Assembly: GCA_020073305.1 (NCBI GenBank)
Contig: JAIQFK010000027.1
Coordinates: 1 to 64,000 of the forward strand
From: Terriglobia bacterium
GTDB taxonomy: Bacteria > Acidobacteriota > Terriglobia > Bryobacterales > Bryobacteraceae
Direction of reading: 5' to 3'
DNA: 64,000 nucleotides
Below the pieces are notes generated by a model that had not been told where the DNA came from, ran no database searches, and saw only the letters and a program-made list of their open reading frames with translations. The first letter of the stretch is position 1; every line of letters starts with the position of its first letter. The translations under genes and the position numbers were made by a program. Shown piece by piece: positions 45,360-54,082 of this stretch.

Positions 45360-46003
45360 GCTGAAGAACGGCCAAATCAGTGCCGGTGTGACTGGTATGA
45401 TAACATTCGGTTTTTGGCTGGAGAGTGTATTCATCGCCGTCTTGAACTCGGTGCTGGCGGTGTGGATCGCCTGCACCAACGCCGCCACCCGAGTTTTTTT
45501 TCGCCATGGGACGCGGTGGCGCTTTGCCCCACTGGCTGGCTAAAGTGCATCCGCGCTATCGCACACCCACCAACGCCATCTGGATGTAAACCCTGCTAAC
45601 CCTGGTGATTGGGTTGGGCCTGGGCTTCTGGATCGGTCCGGACCAGGAGTATTAGTTCCTTGGAGTCGCGATCACGCTGGGGCTGGTGTATGGCATGAGC
45701 AATTTCGGCGTGTTCCGGTTCTATCGCGGCGAAAGGAAAAGCGAGTTCCGCGTATTTCGGCATTTTGTGTGTCCGCTCGTTTCCACACTCGCCCTGATCT
45801 GGGTTGGCGTGCAGTCGGTGGTTCCGCTGCCGCCGTCACTACTCCGTTACGCGCCCGCACTGGTGGCCGTCTGGATCGGTGCTGGTCTGTTGTTGCTGTG
45901 GTATATGAAGAAGCGCGGCCGTGAACCATGGTTGCTGCAGGCCGGACAGGCCGCACACGAAACTGAAATCGTGATCACTGAGGAGACGAAATGCCTGAAT
46001 TGA
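45360..46003 (+). pseudogene. Degraded APC-family amino acid permease (C-terminal half)
   Basis: The frame encodes membrane segments ITFGFWLESVFIAVLNS, then IACTNAATRVFF, then FAMGRGGALPHWLAKVHPRY, typical of the APC family. A run of eight T (45494-45501) adds one base and shifts the frame. TAA at about 45587 (in AIWM*TLL) and TAG at about 45653 (DQEY*FLG) interrupt it. The last 100 codons read as normal permease helices. The N-terminal half is absent. The 3' end overlaps the SMP-30 gene start by 13 bases, so the pair probably came as an uptake-plus-lactonase unit. Confidence 0.8.
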
Positions 46004-46908
46004 CGATGCTCGCCGACTATGGCGACCTGTGCGGGGAAGGCCCGATGTGGGATCGCCGGACCCAGACTCTGTACTGGACTGATATTACCGGCAAGCGCTT
46101 TTATCGCTTGAATTGGGTCACACGCGAGCATGAAATCATCCGGTCCGGGTTCGAGGTCGCGGGTTACGCGTTCGACGAACGCCGCGGGTTCGTGGTGGTG
46201 AACGCGCAAGGCATCTGGCAATGGGACGGCGTGAACGACCCGCGCCTGGCGATTACGGAAGCCGATGGGACGAAATGCCAGATGAACGATTGCATCGCCG
46301 ATCCGAAAGGGCGTCTCTTTGCCGGTTCTTGGTTCTATGACCCGTCGCGCGAGGATTATCCGCTCGGGAATCTCATCTGCGTGAATACCGACGGCTCCGC
46401 CCATGTCGTGGATGAAGGCATTCATCTTGCGAACGGATTGGGGTTTTCGCCCGACCGGAACAGGCTTTATTTTTCCGACTCCGTCGCGCGACTGGTGTAT
46501 GCCTACGATTACAGAGAGAGCGATGGCCGCGTTTCGAACCGCCGCGTATTCAAGAGATTCGCCCCCGAGGAGGGTTTGCCGGATGGGCTGACGGTGGATG
46601 CCGAGGGATTTATTTGGTGTGCCCTGTGGTTTGGCGCCGCCGTCGTTCGTCTGGACCCGGACGGAAAAGTCGAGCGGAAAATCCAGACACCGGCCACACA
46701 AACTTCGTCACTGACGTTCGGCGGGCCGGACTGGACTGACATGTTTGTCACGACGGCCGGCCTGCCGGATTCTCTGCTGCTGGCCCCTCCCGGATATCAA
46801 CCCGAAAGCGTCTATTCGGGCGGCCCGCTCTATCACATGAATCTCGGCATTCCGGGCCGGGACGAGTATCGCTGCCGGATTGCATTCCGGACGGAGGTCA
46901 CGGCATAA
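45991..46908 (+). CDS. SMP-30/gluconolactonase family protein
   Basis: A 305-residue cytoplasmic six-bladed propeller enzyme that hydrolyses sugar lactones. Metal and active-site positions match the family: E16 (CGEGPMW), N99 (QMNDC), N148 (LANGLGF) and D198 (LPDGLTVD). The spacing equals that of human SMP-30 (E18, N103, N154, D204) within 6. It follows a broken permease gene and runs convergent to the GH38-like gene, overlapping its end by 11 bases. The substrate is probably a hexonolactone. Confidence 0.9.
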   Translation: MPELTMLADYGDLCGEGPMWDRRTQTLYWTDITGKRFYRLNWVTREHEIIRSGFEVAGYAFDERRGFVVVNAQGIWQWDGVNDPRLAITEADGTKCQMNDCIADPKGRLFAGSWFYDPSREDYPLGNLICVNTDGSAHVVDEGIHLANGLGFSPDRNRLYFSDSVARLVYAYDYRESDGRVSNRRVFKRFAPEEGLPDGLTVDAEGFIWCALWFGAAVVRLDPDGKVERKIQTPATQTSSLTFGGPDWTDMFVTTAGLPDSLLLAPPGYQPESVYSGGPLYHMNLGIPGRDEYRCRIAFRTEVTA

Positions 46909-49405
46909 GCCGGATTGCCGCGAAACCGTGGGCTTTCAGGTCGAGCGTGACTTGGCCATCGCGGATCTCGAGCCGCTTTTGGTCACGCTCCAGCAAATCG
47001 GTCAAGACGGCCTCCCGATAACCCGGCACACGAATAGCGATCGCGCCGGAACGGCCGGCGGTTTCCCAAATTCGCAGCAAGTGGCCCCGCTCTTCCGCTG
47101 GTTTGAACGCCAGAGCGATGGCGCGGCGCGGGGCGAGAACCACGGTGGGCATCCCATGCCTCTTGAGCTTGCCGAAGGCAGCGAGCAGCGGAGTCGAAAC
47201 GGCCCGGCTCCACGCTACGATCTCAGCGTTGTTGTACGCTCCGGCATGCGCGCGCAGCGAATACCGGAACCGGAAGTCCGTCACACCGTGCTGGTCCCGT
47301 GACGATTCTTTATAGTTCTGGTCACTGCCCAGAGCTTCGAACGTAATGCCGCCCAGGTCGCGCCGCAGCGCAAAGGCCTCGAACGGCGCAACGGTCACTC
47401 CAGATCCGCCCGGGACGGAAGTATCCACGAAGCCTTGCACCACGAAGCGCCGCGTATCGGCTCCCGGGAGCAGATCTCCGTCGGGTTGGAGCGCCGGCCG
47501 CTCCACTGCACCCATGGTTTCCAAACGCTCCACGGCGCCCGGAGCGATGACCGGGAACATTTGCGTGAGCCGCTGCTCCTGCGTAGTGACGGGCTTGTGA
47601 ATGCGGATGTCGAGATCCACGCGGTCAAGGGCGGCGTAGAGAGTGACGCGCGTGGTCACGTCGATGCCTTCGGTCGAGCCGGTGACTTTGAGCCTGGCCA
47701 GCACCGGCCCGATCGACTCCACTTCCGATCTCACGTTGGAAAGCCTGTGTTCCTTACCATCGAAAAAGACGGTCTGTCCGATGGTGTAGCTATTGCCGGT
47801 GTGAAGCAGTTCTTTGTCCGTCGATTTGTCGACGAGGCTGCCCATGCCGCCCGTAGCGGCATCCAACCGCAAGCGGTAGCGCGGGCTTTCCAGTTCCTCG
47901 GGAGTGGCCCGGAGGGTTGCATTGTTGTTCGACTTGCCGGATTCCGATTTTGTCCGCAGGGTCTCAAAACCGAATCCATCGATTTCGGGCGAGACGAAAT
48001 ACAGAATGCGCTGACCGTCTTCCTCGACGATCTGAGCGGGAATCGCTTTCTCACCCAGCGCGACACCGGCGACCGCTTCGGGCGCCTCGATGCGCACCAG
48101 ATCTGCGCGAGGCGATGAGAGACCGTTGAAAATCGTGAGCGAGGCAGCGTCGGGCGTGAGGTCCGCGGCGTTCCAAGCCTTCTGAGTCAGGTCCTGCGCC
48201 AGGCGGTTCAACTCTTCACCCCATTTTCGGCGCAACTCGGCATTTACGTTCTTGTTCGCCGCATCCGTGCCGTTCCACGCGTGGTCGGCAAGCATGATCC
48301 AGTTCCACTCGGCTTTCTCCCGCTCTTCGCGCGTGGCCTCGACCGCGCTGGAGTTGCCGGACCGCGCCAGCAGCACCTCGGCCGAGAGCAGCGCGTGCTC
48401 GCCGACGCGTTCGTCCGCTGCGTACTTGGCTAATGTAACGGGCCAGAGATCCCAGGAATGCCCGAAATCGCCGCGCAAGGTCCGGAGCGCGGGCCGGGCC
48501 CGGTCCACCGCATCGAAGAACATGGGCAAGGTGGCGTTGATCAGTTTTGCATGCGGCTCCTGCTGCGCGTTGTACAGCACGATGGCCTCAGCGAAGCCGG
48601 CTGCGCGGCTACCGTTGGTGGGGTTATTGTCGCCGTGAGTGCCGCTGGCCAGAATGGCGCGGACGGGGTAGTCTTTCAGTTGGGAGTAGTGCGGCAGCCA
48701 CTCTTCCGCGATTCGCTTCGGCTCCTTCAGGATGTACGCGCCTTGCACGTAGTTGGCCTTGGGCGACGCGAAATTGTCCATGACCACGCGTACCGTCGCT
48801 CCGTCCGGCCCCTCCCAGACGAAGATCGTCGGATTTTTCAGCCCGGTGAAGGTGGAATCGTAATCCAGGTACGGCGCCGATAGCCAGCGGAACCCGCTCG
48901 CCGCCAGAATGGAGGCCGCGCCCCACGGCAGGCCAGGTTGCTCGATATGCTGTGCGATGCGAAGCGGGATCCCCCAATCTCGCTCCAGCCTGCGCGCCGG
49001 ATAGAAGGTGCGGATTACGCTCTCGGCGCTTTGGAATCCCCAAAGCGCGTTGTTGTAAACCGGACCCACGAAAATGCGGCCTTCCTTGATCCTGCGGATG
49101 AGTTCTTCCTTGCGTTCCGGGTAGTATTCGACGAACGCATGTGCCTCCTGCGTGATCGAGAGATTATAGCGGTCTTGATTTTCGGGCTTCTCGTGATCCG
49201 TGCGCTGCATTTCGTCGAGATGCGCGCGCACGACATCGGCGTAGGCTCGCCGTGTCTGTTCCTCGTTGAATCCCCAGGTGTAGTCGGAGCAGGCGTCGTT
49301 GGTGATGTAGATGGTCCAGCCGGAGGCACGGTCGCTGGTCTGGCCACTGAGTGACAGAATCGCCATCATCGGCAGGAACAGTAGAATTGCTTGGTGCTTG
49401 GTCAT
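46898..49405 (-). CDS. Exported alpha-mannosidase-like glycoside hydrolase (GH38-like)
   Basis: An 835-residue protein with a signal peptide (ends LSGQ, about residue 22). A (beta/alpha)7-type catalytic domain (about 28-320), a three-helix segment (about 340-420) and a C-terminal beta-rich domain follow the GH38 layout. The usual HxD metal motif is not clean: the N-terminal strand reads TNDACSDYTWGF. So the activity may differ from classical alpha-mannosidases. Later landmarks include DLDIRIHKPVT and GGITFEALGSDQNY. It likely acts in the periplasm on mannose-containing glycans. Confidence 0.8.
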   Translation of the reverse strand: MTKHQAILLFLPMMAILSLSGQTSDRASGWTIYITNDACSDYTWGFNEEQTRRAYADVVRAHLDEMQRTDHEKPENQDRYNLSITQEAHAFVEYYPERKEELIRRIKEGRIFVGPVYNNALWGFQSAESVIRTFYPARRLERDWGIPLRIAQHIEQPGLPWGAASILAASGFRWLSAPYLDYDSTFTGLKNPTIFVWEGPDGATVRVVMDNFASPKANYVQGAYILKEPKRIAEEWLPHYSQLKDYPVRAILASGTHGDNNPTNGSRAAGFAEAIVLYNAQQEPHAKLINATLPMFFDAVDRARPALRTLRGDFGHSWDLWPVTLAKYAADERVGEHALLSAEVLLARSGNSSAVEATREEREKAEWNWIMLADHAWNGTDAANKNVNAELRRKWGEELNRLAQDLTQKAWNAADLTPDAASLTIFNGLSSPRADLVRIEAPEAVAGVALGEKAIPAQIVEEDGQRILYFVSPEIDGFGFETLRTKSESGKSNNNATLRATPEELESPRYRLRLDAATGGMGSLVDKSTDKELLHTGNSYTIGQTVFFDGKEHRLSNVRSEVESIGPVLARLKVTGSTEGIDVTTRVTLYAALDRVDLDIRIHKPVTTQEQRLTQMFPVIAPGAVERLETMGAVERPALQPDGDLLPGADTRRFVVQGFVDTSVPGGSGVTVAPFEAFALRRDLGGITFEALGSDQNYKESSRDQHGVTDFRFRYSLRAHAGAYNNAEIVAWSRAVSTPLLAAFGKLKRHGMPTVVLAPRRAIALAFKPAEERGHLLRIWETAGRSGAIAIRVPGYREAVLTDLLERDQKRLEIRDGQVTLDLKAHGFAAIRLMP

Positions 49406-49412
49406 TTCTTTG

Positions 49413-49820
49413 TCAGCGCATGCTGTATATAAAGCTCTGGATGGCGTCCTGCTTTTCAGTATTCTGCCGCAACTTCCTGAACATCACTTCGGCCTGGCGC
49501 GCACGATCGGCATCCCCGCTGCTATGCGCCGCCAGGTACAGCCGGTACCACGCCTCTGTGAGTCCGGGCTCCAGGCGAACGGCGGCTTCGTATTGTGGGA
49601 CGGCGTCGTGAAACCGGCCCAGTTCGGCATAAGCGCGCCCCAACTCGTAGTGCGCTTGCGCGTGATTCGGCTGGAGGCGAACGCTTTTCTCAAGCAGTTC
49701 AGCCGCGGCCCTGGCGTCGCTGTCCCGCAATAAAACGTGGCCCCGCAGATACAAAGGCAGAAACTGCTGGGGGTATCGCTCGTGCTGCGCTGCGAATCCC
49801 GCCTGGCCATGATCCAGCAC
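49413..49820 (-). CDS. TPR protein, probably the C-terminal remnant of a larger gene
   Basis: A 135-residue protein with about three tetratricopeptide repeats (AHYELGRAYAELGRFHDAV; EAWYRLYLAAHSSGD). No signal or other domain is seen. The frame stays open upstream of the GTG at 49820 to about 49914 (in-frame FDAFCIPERVDNEVF), where it meets the stop of the ThuA gene, and no start with a ribosome site is found there. It is therefore probably the tail of a longer protein cut by a rearrangement. It follows the mannosidase gene on the same strand. Confidence 0.55.
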   Translation of the reverse strand: MLDHGQAGFAAQHERYPQQFLPLYLRGHVLLRDSDARAAAELLEKSVRLQPNHAQAHYELGRAYAELGRFHDAVPQYEAAVRLEPGLTEAWYRLYLAAHSSGDADRARQAEVMFRKLRQNTEKQDAIQSFIYSMR

Positions 49821-49911
49821 ATTTCCTATTCGGAAGACTTCATTGTCAACGCGTTCCGGGATGCAGAAGGCGTCGAAGCGCGGCCCGAATCGCTGAGTAC
49901 TGTCTAGTAAG

Positions 49912-50715
49912 CTATTTCAAGTCGTCCGGCAGCGGGATGGTCACTTTTCCTGTAGCCGCCCATTCCGCCCCGCGACTCAGCGTAGCGGTGAATCCCGCGC
50001 CCTTCATGGCGTCAGGGTCGTGGCCGAGCGCGGTCACGAACACGCGGCCATTGCCGTAATTCACGGTCCACAGCATCGGCTGGTTGAGGCCCGACCCCGG
50101 AATCGGTTGCTTCTCGCCGGGCGTATACTTCGCATGATCATCCCACGCCGTGGCGAGCACGTGGTAGGCGCCTTCCGGCTGCCACTTCAGATTGGCGTAC
50201 AACTCATCGTTCGCCTGCAGAAAGGAAGCCTTCATGCCATGGGTGATGGGGTGTTCGGTGTCCTTGATTTCCACGGTGAAATCGTGGCGCGCCGAGTGGT
50301 GACCGTTGTTCGGCCGCCAATTGGCCCCGCACATTTTTTCGTACTCGCTCCAGCCGTCGAACGCCGCCATGGAAAAGTGGTAGACGACCAGCCCCTTGCC
50401 TCCGTGCACATACTTCTCAAGCGCCGTGTCCGCACGTTCCCCCCAGCGGAGCATCGGTTGTTTCTTCTCGTAGTAGTTCAAGATGACGACGTCGTAAGGC
50501 GCGAGCGTCTCCGGGCCGGCGCCGCGGAATTCTTCAGTGACTCGCACTTCGAACTTGCCGGTGTCCTCCAATAGCTTGCGGAGAACAGGCGTAGTCGCGC
50601 TCCAGTCGTGACCGTTCTGGCCCGTGATGATCAGCGCCTGGATCTTGGCGGATGGTGTTTGACCGGGTGCCAGTGAAACAGCGACCAGTAGTACCGTGCG
50701 GAATGCAGCTTTCAA
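49912..50715 (-). CDS. Exported ThuA-domain protein (sugar-related)
   Basis: A 267-residue protein. The TTG at 50715 is the likely start because GGGAGGG lies just before it and the first 20 residues form a signal peptide (LKAAFRTVLLVAVSLAPGQ). The ThuA-like class I glutamine-amidotransferase-like fold has ILNYYEKKQP, VVYHFSMAAFDGWSEYEKM and GHDPDAMKG. The family is found in sugar catabolism gene sets (trehalose utilisation) and in acidobacterial secretomes, where its reaction is not proven. The frame is open further upstream to 50796 but without a start site. Confidence 0.85.
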   Translation of the reverse strand: MKAAFRTVLLVAVSLAPGQTPSAKIQALIITGQNGHDWSATTPVLRKLLEDTGKFEVRVTEEFRGAGPETLAPYDVVILNYYEKKQPMLRWGERADTALEKYVHGGKGLVVYHFSMAAFDGWSEYEKMCGANWRPNNGHHSARHDFTVEIKDTEHPITHGMKASFLQANDELYANLKWQPEGAYHVLATAWDDHAKYTPGEKQPIPGSGLNQPMLWTVNYGNGRVFVTALGHDPDAMKGAGFTATLSRGAEWAATGKVTIPLPDDLK

Positions 50716-51044
50716 GATGCCCTCCCTGTGAACTTGCAATTCTACCGCCAGCACCGCGCGATCATCGTGTTGGTGCAGCGCTATGCACGAGTCCAAACGT
50801 GTGGCAGTTGACGGTCCCGGGCTCGATCCTCAGTCCGAAGGCGCCGGACAGCCGGTTCCGTGACGAACCCCGGGTCGCGGCAAGGGTGCTAACAAACGCC
50901 AATATTGACGGTAAGCGAATCGCGATCCATCATGGGTCAGTTTAGGCTCTACGCTCGCGAAGCTGGAGTTGACGCCTTGCATGGCGTGGGCCGATACTGC
51001 CGGCCGTTTGTGCAGAATTCAGGTTGGTCTGCCGATAGATAATC
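50716..51044. other. Intergenic stretch, no feature seen
   Basis: No convincing gene, RNA or terminator is seen here. Open frames on both strands have no motif, start site or family likeness. Confidence 0.4.
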
Positions 51045-51158
51045 TTGGAACCGCCACCCACTATCGTTCTGTGTTTCGTGCTCGCGATTGTCGTCGGATA
51101 CTTCGCGGGCAGACTCATGACTATTCGAGACCGGATTCGATCCGATCGAGAGTGGTAA
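51045..51158 (+). CDS. Possible 37-residue single-span membrane protein
   Basis: A TTG start at 51045 would give a short protein with one hydrophobic helix (TIVLCFVLAIVVGYFAGRL) and a basic tail ending RSDREW. The composition looks like a genuine small membrane protein, but there is no clear ribosome binding site and no known family. It is opposite in strand to its neighbours. Low confidence. Confidence 0.3.
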   Translation: MEPPPTIVLCFVLAIVVGYFAGRLMTIRDRIRSDREW

Positions 51159-51212
51159 CGGGCGAGATCGCTCTCCAACGGCACGCTCTCCCACCCGGAT
51201 GCTGGGCCAGGT

Positions 51213-51464
51213 TCAGGCAGCGCGCCGAATCGCGTGGTACAAAACAAGGACCACGATGGCGCCAACAACAGCTACCGCGAGGCTGTAGAGATTCAGTCCG
51301 CTGACTCCACTGGCGCCGAACATGGTGAACAGCCATCCTCCAACGATGGCTCCCACGATTCCGAGAATGATGTCGAGGAATAGCCCCTCACCCTTCTTGT
51401 TGACGATCTTACTGCCGATGAAACCGGCAACCAGTCCCAAGATGATCCAAGCGAAATACGACAT
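51213..51464 (-). CDS. GlsB/YeaQ/YmgE family membrane protein (transglycosylase-associated)
   Basis: An 83-residue protein with three predicted membrane helices and many Gly residues (AWIILGLVAGFIGSKIV; LDIILGIVGAIVGGWLF; LAVAVVGAIVVLVLY), as in the GlsB/YeaQ family found in stress responses. The start at 51464 follows GGAGGATACGGAGT. The molecular function is unknown. Confidence 0.85.
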   Translation of the reverse strand: MSYFAWIILGLVAGFIGSKIVNKKGEGLFLDIILGIVGAIVGGWLFTMFGASGVSGLNLYSLAVAVVGAIVVLVLYHAIRRAA

Positions 51465-51717
51465 ACTCCGTATCCTCCACTGACCAAACATGGTCGAACC
51501 CGCCTAATACCAAAGTTCCGCGTCTGAGCATTATACATGAGCCGAGAAGCGGACCTTGAAAACCGGATCTGCACATTCCCTTAAGCCAGAAGCAAAAACG
51601 TCATCCGGCTACCATCCCAGCGGCTGAACCAGGCCAGCGACGAGCGAATGGGTGCCGGGTTCCAGGGTCGCAGGCTGAGTTGATGCCGTCGCTCTGTCCG
51701 ACATCCGCTCCGCAAGA

Positions 51718-53556
51718 CTACTGCACTGCGATGGACGAACCGTTCACCGGCCCGCCGGGGCCGATCCAGGTGAGATTCTGCAGGCCCGATGCGAGTCCCG
51801 CCGGCACCACCGCGTTCACCTGGTACACTCCCGCCAGTCCGGGGGTGAGACCGGCGAACGTAATGGCTGCCTTCACGCCTCCGATCTGCAGTTGAGGCAT
51901 CTGGCGCGCGCGCGCCGGGGGTGAGGCCGGCGACGGAACGCCCGCGTCCACCACCGGATCCGTCACTCCAAATCCGAGTCCGTAAATCTCCAACGTCTCG
52001 CCTGCGGCTGCCGGGTGGTCCATATCCGCCGCGATGCCAGTCCCGGCGTGGAATGCGGCCGCTTGCGAATAGGACAGGTTTCCCCGCGTGAACGGGAAAA
52101 CGAAGTTCTCTGGCGAGACACTGTTGACCTCCACGCTGGCCGACGGTAGCGCAACACTTCCCACCCGAACCTGGAACGTGGCGGACGCGGCCGGCGTCGA
52201 TTGGGGCAGTTGCGCGTTGATCTGCCATGGCGTGACGGCGAGCACCGGAACCGGCTGCCCGTTTACCAGCAATGAGACGCTATCCAGCGACATCGGCAGC
52301 GGAAACACGTTTGCCTGCGTCAATTCGGCCGAGCCGAGGTTGGCGCCGTATACGCTGATCAACGACCCCGGCGACGGCGCGCCATAGCCGGCCGCGCTTG
52401 CCACGCCATTCGAGTTCAGGAGATGCGGCGCATAGATGCCAAGGGACGAAAGACTATTGCTGGCGGAATCCGTGGGGATGCGGTACACGGCCGCTGCACT
52501 CCCAGACTGTGGACCTCTGGTGAAAACCAGCTGCGCTCCGTCCTGGCTCAACGCCGGATTGCGCGGCGCCGATATCGAGAGCTTCGTTAACGTCAGTACG
52601 ATTCCATCGCCGCTCGTGTCGACGCGTTTGATCTGCCCGCTCTGCAGGAATGTCACGACGGACCCATCCGCGGAGATCGACGGGTCGCTGGCGAGGTCCG
52701 GACCCGTGGAAATCTGCCGCAGGCCCGACCCGTCGAGATGTACCAGCCAGATCTGATTGTTCTGGGGCGCGCCATTCACCGAGAAATTGCTTTCGAACGC
52801 GATCAGCGATCCGTCCTGGTTCATGGTCGCGTTGCTGGCAAAGAACATCGCGCTGCCGAATTTCGTCACATGGTTGAGCGCCGTGCCGGCAAGATTCATC
52901 GTGTAAACGTCGGTTGCGGCGGCCGCGAAGGTGGGGCCCGATGGCGCCGATGATGTAAAGACGAACAGGCCCGAGAGACTGATGACGCGCTGCGGCGATG
53001 GTGCGAGCGAGCCGGAGTAAACAGGGAGATGCACCAGACCGGTGCCGTCCCCATTGACCACGAAGAAGGGTTGTTGCCTCGCCACCGCGTAAAGCGCCTT
53101 GCTCGCGTCTGCGCTGAGGTGCACCGGGCCGACACACGGCCGAAAGCAGCTTACGCAAGCCGGTTGTATGCAACTTCCGTGGTCAGAGACCAGCGTGCGG
53201 TCCTCGGCGCTCGATCGATCGATCAGATGAACTTCCTCCGCGCCGCCAGGACCAGTGGGGAGCGAGGTGAAGGCGCCGAATCCTACGGACTCCGCATACG
53301 TCACACTGGTTACCCCGGTGAGATTCGAGTCGCCCGCATAATGGGTCAGCTGGCGAATCGACCCACCCCCGAACAAATACAAGTTCGTGCCCTTCTGTGC
53401 TGTGCCGTCCGGCGCGACCGAAGCGCCGAACAGAACCGTGAAGCCTTGGGCGTCCGTTGCGGGTGAGATCAGGTTAACGGGGTCGCCGAGGCGGACGGGC
53501 GACGTCTGCGCGTGCAAGATGATCGAAAGAACGAAGGAAAGAAAGGCATGCCTCAT
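51718..53556 (-). CDS. Exported beta-propeller protein with Solibacter TIGR03437 C-terminal domain
   Basis: A 612-residue protein. A signal peptide (ends ILHAQ) is followed by a TolB/WD40-like repeat region (about 30-380) with repeated Ser/Asp-rich blades such as HLDGSGLRQISTG. The TIGR03437-type domain (about 385-612) has GAPSPGSLISVYGANLG, PVPVLAVTPWQINAQLP and the ending PGGPVNGSSIAVQ. This domain is almost restricted to Bryobacterales. The start was set at MRHAFLSFV (53556); the frame is open to 53589. The cysteine-rich stretch CIQPACVSCFRPCVG is notable. Confidence 0.85.
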   Translation of the reverse strand: MRHAFLSFVLSIILHAQTSPVRLGDPVNLISPATDAQGFTVLFGASVAPDGTAQKGTNLYLFGGGSIRQLTHYAGDSNLTGVTSVTYAESVGFGAFTSLPTGPGGAEEVHLIDRSSAEDRTLVSDHGSCIQPACVSCFRPCVGPVHLSADASKALYAVARQQPFFVVNGDGTGLVHLPVYSGSLAPSPQRVISLSGLFVFTSSAPSGPTFAAAATDVYTMNLAGTALNHVTKFGSAMFFASNATMNQDGSLIAFESNFSVNGAPQNNQIWLVHLDGSGLRQISTGPDLASDPSISADGSVVTFLQSGQIKRVDTSGDGIVLTLTKLSISAPRNPALSQDGAQLVFTRGPQSGSAAAVYRIPTDSASNSLSSLGIYAPHLLNSNGVASAAGYGAPSPGSLISVYGANLGSAELTQANVFPLPMSLDSVSLLVNGQPVPVLAVTPWQINAQLPQSTPAASATFQVRVGSVALPSASVEVNSVSPENFVFPFTRGNLSYSQAAAFHAGTGIAADMDHPAAAGETLEIYGLGFGVTDPVVDAGVPSPASPPARARQMPQLQIGGVKAAITFAGLTPGLAGVYQVNAVVPAGLASGLQNLTWIGPGGPVNGSSIAVQ

Positions 53557-53675
53557 TACCCTACCCATGGAGCGGAGGCTCGGAAACACAGGTTACTGAA
53601 GTCCGCCTCTGCTTGTCTTATTTTTGCACATGTACGACCTCGGCTTAGCCGCGGGTAGTGGTGTCATAGCGTCCT

Positions 53676-53849
53676 GTGATTTTCCCGCTGACCCGGTGGA
53701 CGATCGTCGGCGCACTGTTTGTCGTGGGCTGGGTATTTCAGTTTGTCGGTCATGCATTCGAGCGGAAGGCGCCGGAATTCTTTAAGGATTGGCGCTTTCT
53801 GTTCGTCGGTCTGCGATGGTGGCTTGCTAAGATGGCTAACAAAGTCTGA
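53676..53849 (+). CDS. DUF962/Mpo1-like protein, C-terminal fragment
   Basis: A 57-residue frame from a GTG at 53676. It encodes two hydrophobic segments with the family's hallmark FVVGWVFQFVGHAFE and then PEFFKDWRFLFVGLRWW. Full-length DUF962/Mpo1-like proteins are about 100 residues or more and have further His residues in the N-terminal half. That half is not present upstream, so this is probably a truncated gene or a very short member. Confidence 0.5.
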   Translation: MIFPLTRWTIVGALFVVGWVFQFVGHAFERKAPEFFKDWRFLFVGLRWWLAKMANKV

Positions 53850-54082
53850 TCGAACAACCTATCTAGACTGACAGCGGGGAATCGTGTCGGCATACTCCAC
53901 TAGTCAATCCGGATGGCTGACCAGCCGCCACAATCCGAAGAACCCAGTTCAAATAAGTCCGGTGTGGGCAGTGGCTGCAATTTCGGGCGACATCACTTCG
54001 TTCGGTAGTGGCTCAGCCAATATGGTGCGCTGCTTTCGCGACTACGACGACCTCTGGGGTAAACTACATAGCGCCATACCCG

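Noticed and set aside
44281..45507. 408-codon minus-strand frame opposite the hydrogenase small subunit
   Set aside because: It lies on well-supported coding sequence with conserved iron-sulfur motifs.
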